Below are positions 52,987 through 63,287 of a stretch of DNA of 64,000 nucleotides, piece after piece; positions within the stretch are counted from its first letter, which is position 1, and every line of letters starts with the position of its first letter. The notes below the pieces were generated by a model, which ran no database searches, was not told where the DNA came from, and saw only the letters and a list, made by a program, of their open reading frames with translations. The stretch comes from Loripinus fragilis (lineage: Eukaryota; Mollusca; Bivalvia; Lucinida; Lucinidae), in NCBI GenBank assembly GCA_964019695.1, contig OZ026520.1, positions 94,217,824-94,281,823 of the forward strand. Direction: 5' to 3'. The position numbers and the translations under genes were made by a program.

Positions 52987-53196
52987 TACAGTCAAACCTG
53001 TCTTAAGCGGCCACTCAAAAATAGACAAAACAAAGATCTTAATGACAAATGGTAGCTTAATGAAGGTCAAAAGTATTGCAGAATGCTCCTCTTGGAGCAT
53101 TCTGCAATACTTTTGGCATGCATTAAGCGATAACTGGTCTTTAAGACCAAATTTTGGTCTTTTTGAGAGTAACCATTTTAGACAGGTTTTACTGTA
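52987..53196. mobile_element. Family A foldback MITE, copy 8
   Basis: TACAGTCAAACCTGTCTTAA left and TAGACAGGTTTTACTGTA right; tip GAATGCTCCTCTTGGAGCAT. Confidence 0.87.
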
Positions 53197-53468
53197 GTTT
53201 CACATGCTGCATACAAAGTTTCAAGAGTGTTAGCATTACTTAGTTGCAAACTCATCATATCCACATTGTTAGGCTCCCTGTTTTTGCTTTGTGAAACTCG
53301 TTTTGATTTGATGCAATGTTGTTCTTTTATTTGGCATGTCCCTTGTGTAAATGCTAATTGTTATAGTTGGGTAACTCATGCTGTAAAATGTCTTGAATAA
53401 AATATATTTATTTCTTACATCTAATTCCTTTGTTTTCACTTCCTTGGGTGATTTCCCTTAATATTGAG

Positions 53469-53700
53469 TTTAACCCCTTACTCCATGATAACGCCTTTTG
53501 ACGCCTTTGAAATACATGTACTATGTATTGGAAAATATTATGGATAATGGAGCATTTGCTTCAAGCAAATGCTCCATTTTACATAGTATTTTCAGAAACA
53601 TTCAAAACTTTACTTAAATTTTTCTTGATTTTTTTTTCAATGTTGTCTAAAAATAGAAATGATGTCATGATCTAAAAATAGCCTATGGAGTAAAGGGTTA
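53469..53700. mobile_element. Family J MITE, copy 2
   Basis: TTAACCCCTTACTCCATGAT left and GCCTATGGAGTAAAGGGTTA right; GGAGCATTTGCTTCAAGCAA tip. Confidence 0.8.
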
Positions 53701-54139
53701 AGAGTCACTATTACCGATACTCATTTCTGCCTTATTTTGTGGGTTGACTGTGCCGCTAGTTCGACAATGTCACACTAGTATTTTCTGGAAGTGCTGCATA
53801 TCACACTAATACTTTGGCTGCACAAGAAGACCATCATGGAAACATCTCCATGTCAAAATCGCCACAAACTAATTAGCTTGGAAAACTTGATATAAACTAT
53901 ATTATTATATAATCTATAAATAAACATCTTCTGATTGGCCCAGATGCATATCCACTCAAGTCAATAAAACTACATATGGCATGGTTTGCCGGACGTGACG
54001 TTGCAAAGTACACGTCACGAGGTAATATTGACGGGCTTACAGGTGTGACATCAGAACGTCAAGTAATTTCCCATGATCCACCCGTAACGTCAAGGTTTTT
54101 ATGGTCGAAAATGGCAGGAAATCCATAACATACATTTAT

Positions 54140-54302
54140 TATATAATAAAACAATTGTTGACTTACGTTTCGGTAGACATGGGGTGTTATTGAACAGTAA
54201 ACTTAATCATATTGACCTCCACTCCGCGTCGGTCAATATGACGTTTACTGTTCAATAACACTCCATGTCTACCTCAACATAAGTCAATAATTGTATAATA
54301 GC
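54140..54302. mobile_element. Unclassified foldback element
   Basis: TAATAAAACAATTGTTGACT and GTAGACATGGGGTGTTATTG pair with CAATAACACTCCATGTCTAC and AGTCAATAATTGTATAATA. Centre TCATATTGACC...GGTCAATATGA. About 75 bp per arm. Confidence 0.8.
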
Positions 54303-54375
54303 TTATTTGTTGTTGTGTTTGGCTTACATCCCTTCCAACAATTTTTTAGCAATATCACTGATCAGTTTTCATATA

Positions 54376-55620
54376 CAGTCAAATCTCGGTTATCCGAACG
54401 CCGATTATCCGAAACTACTGGGTTATTCGAAGACGATGGACAGTCCCGAATTTTTTCTCTATTATCTATTGCAATAAAACTACCAATTATTCGAATTTCG
54501 ATTATCCGAAAAAATCAATTTTCTGAAGTGATTCGTCGGTCCCGATTGAAGAAAGTGCTATTTAATTACCCTTCAAGATTGGAAGTCCAAAAGTCACGCA
54601 TGGTGATCATGATTTCTTTGTTTGGTCGAGTTCGATTTACACACCTGAGTGAATTAGCAAACAAAGTTGCAACAGGTAATTGACACCGGATTAACGTTCA
54701 CACTACGACGTGATGAACCAATAAGTGAGTAAATGGTGTCTTTTATTAAGGTCATCTGCAATGATGGTTTTGTTTGATGTTTTTTAAATGTCTAATTAGG
54801 GGCATAAATGAGCTAAAATTGATTTTAATTTGATCGTCTCGCATCCTTTGATTTATTCTTGACCAGTGTATATAAGCGAACACACCAAGCGCACCGACTT
54901 TGAACAACAAAAATAACACGAATATCACGGACATGCGTTTTAGGTGCTCAAAAGAACCGTCTCATCGAAACATTTCTTTTGAATGCTTAAAACACAATTT
55001 TATGATTGAGGGAAAACAACCAAAACCTTGGTTTGGATGCTTAGCGAGACGGTTCTTTTAAACACCCAAATCGTATGTTTTCACTGAAATAAAAGAGAAT
55101 TTCGCAGCCCAAAAAAGCACACAACGTCGGGCCACCAACGGCCTGCCAGCGATATGGTGGGCCGTTGATGGCCGGACGCTGTGTGCTAGCTGGAATGGAG
55201 ACCTTATGACATTAGGGCGATTTAAAAGGAGACAGTATTTCGTCAGTAAATGGTTCGTCAATCTACATTTAACCGTTATTTTCATTGTTGCTATCGATGT
55301 TGTTACATGTATATACATGTAGTAGATGTCAATAAAGATCGGATTTTCTTTCTTTTCTGCGTTCTTAGACCTGCCAAGCACAAGAGACGACCTCCAAGAA
55401 GCTCATTTTCTTTAATGCTTTGACAGATGTTCCGAATATATAATTACTTCACGGAAAACACGAATTGAAGTTGCGAACTCTGGCAAAACAATGCCGTTCT
55501 ATGAAAGGTCCGAGCTTTTCCGAAAATATCCGAAAACTCCCTTCTTCGATCATTCGAACTACTGATTATTCGAAAGGATTCATGCGGTCCCTGGCACTTC
55601 GAATAATCGAGGTTTGACTA
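54376..55620. mobile_element. Pogo/Tigger-like non-autonomous DNA transposon
   Basis: The ends CAGTCAAATCTCGGTTATCC and GGATAATCGAGG-type GAATAATCGAGGTTTGACTA are inverted and flanked by TA (54374-54375 and 55621-55622). CAGTcaAACCTCGGTTAT-type ends are seen in Tigger relatives (memory). TATCCGAA and TATTCGAA words recur inside both ends. The 130-codon open frame over its left end has no transposase motif. A worn family C hairpin lies at about 54940-55080. Confidence 0.65.
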
Positions 55621-56097
55621 TACTGTTTCTGGGCAAGCTCCTTTTTAAGCGGTTTACCAGTACTTTGTGTTTGCATACTTTCAAAGGTAACTAAAATTTT
55701 CAAAAATAATTTTTAAGGCTAGGATAGACAAGTCAAATATCTGGGAAATTTTGTTTTATTTCTTTCAGATATAAAACATCCGACCATCTACTCAGCAACA
55801 CATAACAACTTGGTCATCAGTATAAAATAACAAATAAATTATAAGCACAGTATTTTCATAAAACAAAATTATAGAAAAAAACTACAGAACAATATTAGCA
55901 CTTTCCTGTACATGATACACAATACCCCATTTATTTGACTTAAACTGTTCGACAAGTTTTTCTCTCCTTAACATTTCCTACTGGGAAATTTCAAAAGAAT
56001 GTATAGAGTTTTGAAAAAGTTATACACACACAGTGTGCTTATTTGGTCACATGGGGTATGCTATACAAGACTTACTCTGGGATTGAAGTGAATATGG

Positions 56098-56312
56098 TAC
56101 AGTGCAGTCCCTCAATAACACACCTCAATACAGCACTGATTTGGATATAACGCCAATTTTTTTACCATAGAATTTTACTAACAAATCCTAAGAAAATGAC
56201 CTTTTTTCCTATAATTCCTTTGTAAAATTGTTCCTTTATATCATGATTCACTTTTACAGTCCCTTTTTAAGGATCCAAAACAAAGCATTAGAAAGGGACT
56301 GACTTCACTGTA
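56098..56312. mobile_element. Family B MITE, copy 5
   Basis: TACAGTGCAGTCCCTCAATA left and AAAGGGACTGACTTCACTGTA-type right end; CCTATAATTCCTTTGTAAAA inside. 55623-56097 and 56313-57298 show no gene that I recognise. Confidence 0.75.
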
Positions 56313-57298
56313 TTAGCATCTTTCTTGTCCACAATTCTAATGTCTGCATATTGTTTATGTTATGCTACTACATAACAAATTGGTAACATGAGAAATATTC
56401 TTAAGTCAAGAGTTTATGATGTTACTGTGAACATTAACAACACATGAACTGACTGACAAAGTCACTGCTTCAGCAGGGGACAAAAAATCCACTTATCCCT
56501 TTTGCGCTCAGAAAAGTAAAATATTTCCAACAGTTTAGTGTTAGTGGTGGGAATACATTAACATGGGTGAGTAACAAATTGGTGTGAAATTATTTCAAAT
56601 TTGGGCCATTGCACGGGCACCAATCCATCTCCTTCATTGCCTATACCAGTTGGATCAAACTTTCTGTTTCTTAATTTTGACAGCAAAATTTAGAAATAGG
56701 GCAATGCTATTTGATGAGACACTCATTGAACTTTTTGACATTGACATTGGTTTTAAAAGGATGTTCTACTTGACAGATTAAAATGGTTTGTAGTGAAGAA
56801 AAATGGCATTTTTTCAACATCAACACAGATTCTAGAATCAGTTTATGTATCAGGGCACACTATTTAAAGTATGTCAAAGGTACACATCAAGGCCATCGAA
56901 TAGCATTTTCGGAATTTTAAATTTTTGTATTTTTTAGAAAAATAACAATTTTGCTGAAATTTAAGTCCCTCTCATTCATAGGAAACAGGTCCCTCTTCTT
57001 CATAACACAGTATTGATTTTATGCGATGAAGGAGATGGATTGGCGGCCGTGCATTATAGATATCATTAACAGATGAAAACCGATCACAAAGCTCACCTCT
57101 GATCATGTCATGCTCAGGTGAGCTAAAAAAAAATTCAAGCCCCTCTACTGCTTCAAGAAAAATGCTACTCTTAAGCATATAAGAGCAAAGCTGACAACTT
57201 TTTATTGTAGCAATTTGCACTAATAAATACTATGCACTAGAAAGGGAGAATTTCTTATCCTAGGAACAAACAAGCTACATGTATCATACAAGCAGTTC

Positions 57299-57532
57299 AT
57301 AGGTGAATGTTAAAAAATTTCAAAATCCTGAACTTTAGAAAATTCAAAATTAAAACTTGCAGTATGCCTACAGAATCTGAAGTTAAAATTGCTTATTGTT
57401 TTTGGATACTATAAATAAAGGAGAAACACTATTACAATTTGCCTTATTAAGTATTTTGAGGCTGACTCTCTTTGGAAAGTCAGTCTCAAAATCCTGAATT
57501 CAGGAAGAATCCTTAAACTTTCAGCTATGAGC
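57299..57532. mobile_element. Family K MITE, copy 4
   Basis: CATAGGTGAATGTTAAAAAA left and ACTTTCAGCTATGAG right; GCTGACTCTCTTTGGAAAGT centre. Confidence 0.65.
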
Positions 57533-57676
57533 ATTTGTAGCTGCTAAAAGAGAAAGAAAACTTCAGACATATACGGAAAACATGGACCTTGATCAGCTCT
57601 GCAATGTGCAAATCTGATCTGTCTTTGTTATCTCTCAAAATAGATCATACAAAATTTAACTTCTACTAGCAGGTTT

Positions 57677-58893
57677 GAGTGTAGACTGGCTCCAGTCCTT
57701 AAAACAATTTTTAACTAGAGCAGCAGTCGATGGTACACCATCGCAAATACCCGCTTTTTTACCTATAACCTTTACCTTGGGGTCAAGGTCATACAAAATG
57801 TAGCTCAGTACCTTCTACATAATGTGACCTATGTACCTGTGAAGTTTGAAGTTGATATGTCCAATGGTTAAGGAGGAGATGCATTTACAAGAAAATACAT
57901 TATATGACCTTGACCTATTTGTTAAGGTCACACAAAATGTTGTCCAGTGCTGTCCAAATCATATGAACTATGCACCTGCCAAATTTGAAGTTGCTACATC
58001 CAACAGTTTAGGAGAAGATGGATTTACAATAAAGTAAATTATATGACCTTGACCTTGGAGTCAAGGTCACACAAAATGTTGCCAAGTACCATCCACATCA
58101 TGTGACCTATGCACCAGTAAACTTTGAAGTTGCTATGTCCAATGGTTCAGGAGAAGATTCATTAACAAGAAAATACATTATTTGACCTTGGGATATTTGA
58201 CCTTGACCCCAAGGTCAAGGTCACATGAAGTGTTGCCTAGTACCCTCAACATCATGTGACCTATGCGCAGGCAAAATTTGAAGTTGCTACTTCCAAAACA
58301 TTATGAGGAGAGGCGTTTTCAAGAAAATACATTATTCGACCATTGACCTTGACCTTGGGGTCAAGGTCACACGAAACGTCGCCCAGTACCCTTGACATCA
58401 TGTGACCTATGCACAGGCAAAATTTGAAGCTGCTACTTTGAAAAGTTTATGAGGAGATGCATTTACAAGAAAATACATTATTTGACCTTTGACCTTGACC
58501 CTGGGGTCAAGGTCACACGAAATGTCACCCAGTACCCTCTACATCATGTGATCTATGCACCTACAAAGTTCCAAGTTGCTACGCCCAACGGTTTAGGAGA
58601 AGATACAATTACAAGAAACGTGACGGACGGACAGACAGACGCACGGACGGACGGACGGACAGACAGACGGACGGACGGACGACGGACCGACTTTGGTACG
58701 AAATTAATATACCCTATTTTTCTTACGAAAAAGCGGGTATAATCAGTGTGTCATATCATATACTTGTAGCCAGTCTTACTCTGATGGCTCTGTTTTAAGG
58801 ACCTTAAAACAGAGCCATCAGAGTTAGACTGGCTACAAGTATATGATATGGCACATTGATGAAAAATTGTTTTAAGGACTGGAGCCAGTCTAG
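57677..58893. mobile_element. Outer foldback element around the GACGGACG element
   Basis: TAGACTGGCTCCAGTCCTTA left and TAAGGACTGGAGCCAGTCTA right are perfect inverts. A second palindrome at about 58752-58850 (CATATACTTGTAGCCAGTCT against AGACTGGCTACAAGTATATG) belongs to the same element. Confidence 0.75.
57748..58741 (+). mobile_element. Element with ~150-bp internal repeats and GACGGACG tail (nested)
   Basis: Short inverted ends (ATACCCGCTTTTTTACC and CGAAAAAGCGGGTATA). Five or six units of about 150 bp repeat GACCTTGACCTTGGGGTCAA, GGTCACACxAAATGTTGCC and TTGAAGTTGCTACxTCCAA. A (GACG)n/(GACA)n microsatellite follows at 58622-58686. Units are partly open in one frame (KVTRNV, HHVIYAPTKFQVATPN) but no protein family is recognised. 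Confidence 0.75.
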
Positions 58894-58978
58894 TTTGAGT
58901 GCTGAAACTACATACACCAAACTTAACAAAACAACAACTATCAACAAAATACCTGACTATAATATAACGATAGATGTT

Positions 58979-59182
58979 ATAAAATTAGAACACCAGTTGC
59001 CTGCCAAAAAGGTTTAGACAAAACATTGCAGACCCAGATCAGCCTGCTGACAGCTTCTTTAGATCAAGGTCTTCCCTGTTTGCTATCTGATGAGAATTAC
59101 GTGAATTCCAGCCTAGATAACTAACATTTTATTTGAGAACAGAAAGAGACAGGTGTTTGAAATTTTAGAACATTTACTGTAA
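58979..59182. mobile_element. Family I foldback MITE, copy 4
   Basis: TAAAATTAGAACACCAGTTG left and TGTTTGAAATTTTAGAACAT right; the central hairpin is worn (CAGCCTGCTGACAGC). Confidence 0.65.
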
Positions 59183-59351
59183 CAAAATGCTATATTATCA
59201 GTGTTTTCAGAGAAAACAAAGATTCCCCCCCCCCAGTGATGGAACTTCCAGCATGAATTTGTGGCTTAAAATGAGGAAAAGGTCATCCAATCTTATTAAG
59301 GGTCACAATAACATTAATCAACTTGTCTTTATGTCATAAATAGAAGATCTT

Positions 59352-59602
59352 ACATGAAAGCTCATGTTTTATTGAATTATTTAAATGAGTTGAGGAAAAG
59401 AGATAAAATGGGAGGCTTGCCAAGCATTTTATCTCTTTTGCAACCAGTTAAATAAATTCAATAATACTGAAGCACGATTGTTAAGATTCTATTTATCACA
59501 TGACATAGAATTTACTTAAAAATCACATTTTGGGCGTGAAAACATCAAGATTTTTGCCATCTCTTATGCAAAGTTATAATGGACCTCATTACGTTACGTG
59601 CT
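59352..59602. mobile_element. Family M foldback element, copy 2
   Basis: Reverse copy of 36655-36912: CTTACATGAAAGCTCATG left, AAAGAGATAAAATGGGAGGC with GCATTTTATCTCTTTTGC centre, CATTACGTTACGTGCTAG right. Confidence 0.75.
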
Positions 59603-59700
59603 AGTCTTATTAACCCAAAGTTGTATTCTGATGGATTTTCCCATACATATTGATAAATAAGTATGGGAATGCCTATTGTGCACTTTAAGGGGTCACAGGT

Positions 59701-59890
59701 GGTTTGTTTGATTTGATTCTTTACGTCCCATCAACAATCTTTCAGTTATGTAGGGACGGGTCTTCCTGGGTTGAACCAGTACTAAGCTAGGATTAATATG
59801 TCTTGCTCAAGGACAAAATGCAGTGACGATGGTGAGGCTTGAACCCATGGCCTCTCTGTCTCGAGTCAAGCACTCTACCACTGAGCTCCC
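59701..59890 (-). mobile_element. SINE-1, reverse, with perfect 11-bp target duplication
   Basis: GGGTCACAGGT at 59690-59700 and 59891-59901. Tail side GGTTTGTTTGATTTGATTC; box B side GAGGCTTGAACCC; head CACTGAGCTCCC. Confidence 0.92.
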
Positions 59891-59934
59891 GGGTCACAGG
59901 TAGAATTTTCTAAATTATGATGTATTTCTGTCCC

Positions 59935-60244
59935 TGAAGTTTGTTTTAATCTTAGCAAACAGTGCAGCCTCAGATGAAATGCAGCAATATGCTGCAGTTC
60001 ATCTGGGTCTTCACTGTTTGCCAAAGTACCCATTTAGTGGTTTCCAGTTTTCAAAGGGTAAAAATGCAATGACTGGTTCAGACATACATGTAATTCCAAG
60101 AATACCATACTAAAACAGGCACCAACAAGATTCACACCAATTTCAATATTTCCATTTCCGCGGACAGAATGAAAATGCAAATTAGCACTATGTCGACTTA
60201 ACACCGACATTTTGACACTGGAAACCCGCAAACAGGTACTTTGG
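59935..60244. mobile_element. Family P element
   Basis: TTAGCAAACAGTGCAGCCTC with tip AATGCAGCAATATGCTGCAG, then an inverted pair AGTACCCATTTAGTGGTTTC and GAAACCCGCAAACAGGTACT bounding 60025-60241. Confidence 0.6.
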
Positions 60245-60435
60245 TTTGTTTGTTTGATTTGATTCTTTACGCCCCATCAACAATCTTTCATTTATGTAGG
60301 GATGGATTGAATCTATACTAAGCTAGGATTAATGTGTCTTGCTCAAGGACACAACGCAGTGACGCCAATAAGGATCGAAGTCGCGGCCCCTTGGTCTAAA
60401 GTCAAGCACTCTACCACTGAGCCACTGCACTCCCT
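60245..60435 (-). mobile_element. SINE-1, reverse, with perfect 13-bp target duplication
   Basis: ACAGGTACTTTGG at 60232-60244 and 60436-60448. It inserted into the right end of the family P element. Box B side GATCGAAGTCGCGGCC, head CACTGAGCCACTGCACTCCC. Confidence 0.92.
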
Positions 60436-60556
60436 ACAGGTACTTTGGTAAAAAAGTGAATTCCCAGATGAAATGCAGCAGAATATGGTTTTTCATCAGG
60501 GTCTGTATTGTTTGCTATTAAAGATAAAATCAATGTTCAGAGACAGAAATACATCA

Positions 60557-60775
60557 TACAGTTTTGTCCCTTTATAACATACCTCATTATAACGCAAATT
60601 TGGATATAACATGGTCATGTTGTGGCTCCTAATTTTTTTTACCACAGAAGTTTACAAAGGAATTATTAGAAATTATAATTATTTTGTAAAATTGTCCTTT
60701 TATAATATGGTTCACTTGTAACATTTACCATTCCTATGAACCCCAAACATAGCATTATAAAGGGACTGAATTGTA
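60557..60775. mobile_element. Family B MITE, copy 6
   Basis: TACAGTTTTGTCCCTTTATA left and TATAAAGGGACTGAATTGTA right; central hairpin shortened to AATTATTAGAAATTATAATT. Confidence 0.75.
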
Positions 60776-61603
60776 AGTTGTAAATTTTAACCTGTGGCTT
60801 CTTAGAATATATAATTGACGATCCCATCCTTGAAGCATTTAACAGTATGAGAAAATCCATCAGTAGATAAAGAGTTATTGAGAAGTACTGGGGAATGTTA
60901 CATGTATCCCATTTATCATATTTTTTTTCAAAAACTTAACAGTAAAGATGGTGGGATATAGTGAATCCATTATCAACAGCAAATACATAAGAGGTTCTTA
61001 GTCATAACACAAGGTAGCCAGTTTATAAAGCTATTTAATATTTTATTTTTTAAACTGTCCCAGATACAGTGTACTGAGACTTGAAACTTCCAATCTCCAT
61101 TGGAGACAACTTTAGGAATTATTCAAACTTAAATTTGAGCTATCACAGAAAAACTAATTTCAAACACACTAAGTCATATATGAAATTGACATTTTTGGCG
61201 AGTGCTATGTGATGCTAGAAAAATAAAACTTCACAAATTTGTAGACTGGAAACCCTTAAACGGGTACCTTGGCAAACAGTGAAGACCCAGATAAAATTCA
61301 GCATAAGGCCAGAATTTTTTTATTAGTTGATTACAAAGCCTCCTACTGTAATTTTCCGGAGAGTAGAAAAGATAAAATTTAATTTCTAAAACTATTTTTT
61401 TTATTTTATCCACCTACTCTAAATTTTATTTGTTTCGTTGAAAAACAAAATATTTTTGAGGTTCTGTCTGTGTATTTTTGAGAGTGACACTGTTAAAAGG
61501 GATTGTCCTGTCCAGATTTTTAGAAAAATTATGAAATATTTAAAGATTCAATACAGACTGTTGCTTTACCTTACTAGTTTTACTGTTTGGTCTGGAGATA
61601 TAA

Positions 61604-61660
61604 ATATAAAAAAAGCTCTGAAAATGACCAATGAACTGGTCATTTTCAGAGCTTTTTTTG
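61604..61660. repeat. Hairpin AAAGCTCTGAAAATGACCA
   Basis: AAAAAGCTCTGAAAATGACC pairs perfectly with GGTCATTTTCAGAGCTTTTT. It lies in an inverted neighbourhood: GGTTACATGAAATTTTAAAA and TAGGGTAACCTGAAACACAC bracket 61726-61915. 60776-61603 has no recognised gene. Confidence 0.75.
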
Positions 61661-61922
61661 TCCCACCCCACCCTAAATCTGATTTTTTTTACCGTAAAGC
61701 CAAATAAAAAAATATGTGTGTTTCAGGTTACATGAAATTTTAAAATTGGGATGGTAGGTAGGAAAATATTTTTATTTTGTTTAAAGTTTTCACATGGGGA
61801 AGATAGGGAAACAAGATGGCTGACCTGAGAAATACCTTGGAAATCCCTTAAATATGCTTAAAAACTTTAGGGTCGGGGCAAAAAATAAGGCATGGTAGGG
61901 TAACCTGAAACACACAATTTTT

Positions 61923-61928
61923 TATTTT
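61923..61928 (-). promoter_or_regulatory. Candidate polyadenylation signal, MON1 gene
   Basis: TTTATT on the plus strand reads AATAAA for MON1, about 440 nt past its stop and beyond the 38-bp array. This is the first AATAAA seen downstream of the stop; use is unproven. Confidence 0.25.
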
Positions 61929-62014
61929 AGGCCTAAATCAACTAATAAAAAAAGTCAAGCCTAATGCAGCACTTCATCAGGGACTGCACTGTTACAATCT
62001 TCAGAGGAGAAAAA

Positions 62015-62400
62015 ATATAATCATGTTCCTAGAAGGTGACAGAATTCAGAATAAATAATCATGTTCCTAGAAGGTGACAAAATTCAGAATAAATAATCAT
62101 CTTCCTAGGTGACAAAATTCAGAATAAATAATCATCTTCCTAGAAGGTGACAGAATTCAGAATAAATAATCATCTTCCTAGAAGGTGACAGAATTCAGAA
62201 TAAATAATCATCTTCCTAGAAGGTGACAGAATTCACAATAAATGAACATCTTCCTAGAAGGTGACAGAATTCAGTATAAACAATCGTCTTCCTAGAAGGT
62301 GACAGAATTCAGAATAAATAATCATCTTCCTAGAAGGTGACAGAATTCACAATAAATGAACATCTTCCTAGAAGGTGACAGAATTCAGTATAAACAATCG
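62015..62400 (-). repeat. 38-bp tandem array carrying the end of the MON1 coding sequence (10 copies)
   Basis: The unit is CTTCCTAGAAGGTGACAGAA followed by TTCAGAATAAATAATCAT. GGTGAC marks ten copies at 62035, 62073, 62108, 62146, 62183, 62222, 62260, 62298, 62336 and 62374. The rightmost copy contains the true MON1 end (LNSVTF and TAG). Copies 5-6-7 and 8-9-10 share variant order, a 114-bp higher-order duplication. Copy 3 lacks three bases. Confidence 0.95.
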
Positions 62401-62508
62401 TGTTTCTTCTCTCTTGATCCAATTGAGCAGTTTATTGATAGCATTGATTGCAATAGCTTTTGTCACCAGTGGTCCAAACACAGCATACAGCTCAAATCCT
62501 TGAGTAAC
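62368..62508 (-). CDS. MON1: MON1 homologue, last coding exon
   Basis: This exon encodes the final 46 residues and the stop (TAG, plus positions 62368-62370): VTQGFELYAVFGPLVTKAIA through NKLLNWIKREE to RLFILNSVTF. It matches the MON1A/B C terminus pattern FELY-x-x-F-x-P-L, NKLLRWIKKEE, RLFIL (memory). Acceptor TCTATTGCAG at 62509-62518. The last ten codons lie within copy 10 of the 38-bp array, so the stop is flanked by nine near-copies of itself in the 3' UTR. MON1 with CCZ1 forms the guanine-nucleotide exchange factor for Rab7 that drives early-to-late endosome and autophagosome maturation (known). Confidence 0.9.
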   Translation of the reverse strand, partial: VTQGFELYAVFGPLVTKAIAINAINKLLNWIKREETRLFILNSVTF

Positions 62509-62619
62509 CTGCAATAGACAAAGATTGTTAGGTAAAGGCTAACATGAACTTTATATAGCTTTACATGAAAAGGATATCCAGATTGCTAATTTACATAGAT
62601 CCAATTAACTAAATTTGAT

Positions 62620-62767
62620 GAATGTAAAAAAATGTTTATTTACTTATCCATCAGTTTATGCTCAAAAGAACTGTCTTGTCTCTTTTGAGTATCCATAACA
62701 TATGTTTTGGTTGAGAAATAATAAAAATTATTTTTCAATTATGCACTCTAATATATGGAGGCCTGGT
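62620..62767. mobile_element. Family C MITE, partial (MON1 last intron)
   Basis: CTTATCCATCAGTTTATGCT, a short AAGAACTGTCTTGTCTCTTT tip and GCACTCTAATATATGGAGGC. Confidence 0.6.
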
Positions 62768-62977
62768 TTACATCTTTTCAACAAGCTCCTGATTCAATCA
62801 GAATTGCCTCGGCCAATTCCCTGGTGAAAACAGAAACAAATGTGTTATATTGATTCATTCAGCAGGACAAGGGTTAACTATTCAGTCCCCTCTTTACTTG
62901 GGGGCTGTCAATGAAAAGCTTCCAATGAGCACCACAACTGTTTACATAATGAAATAAGAAACAATCCAATCCAACAG

Positions 62978-63206
62978 TACAATCCATTTATGACACATAT
63001 CCTTATAACACTGATTTGGATATAACACAGTCGTGTTGTGGCTCCCAATTTTTTTTTACCATACAATTTTTACAAAAGAATTTTAGGAAAAAATGACCAT
63101 TTCTCCTATAATTCCTTTGTAAAAGTGTCCCTTAATAACACAATTCACTTATAACACTGTCCATTTCCTATGGACCATCATAGCATTATAAAGTAACTAC
63201 ATTGTA
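62978..63206. mobile_element. Family B MITE, copy 7 (MON1 last intron)
   Basis: TACAATCCATTTATGACACA left and TATAAAGTAACTACATTGTA right; CCTATAATTCCTTTGTAAAA inside. 81 bp from the exon donor. Confidence 0.75.
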
Positions 63207-63287
63207 TTGTTTCGTTTTTCTTGTGTGTGTGGTTGATTTTGGTTGATTTTTTTTTACTAGGGTGATGTTAAATATTAATAATCTTAC

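Noticed and set aside
54291..54683. Longest open frame in the window (130 codons)
   Set aside because: It runs across the left end of a TIR transposon, has low-complexity wording from TATCCGAA repeats, and shows no known domain.
56584..57220. Short frames sharing PIHLLH wording on both strands at about 56.6 and 57.0 kb
   Set aside because: They are the two arms of an inverted repeat (CAATCCATCTCCTTCATxGC and its reverse), not genes.
58449..58742. 97-codon frame with DGRTDRRTDG repeats
   Set aside because: Translation of the (GACG/GACA)n microsatellite and internal repeats of a mobile element.
61604..61660. Hairpin followed by T-run as a bacterial-type terminator
   Set aside because: The context is eukaryotic and intergenic; the hairpin is one of many foldback repeats.
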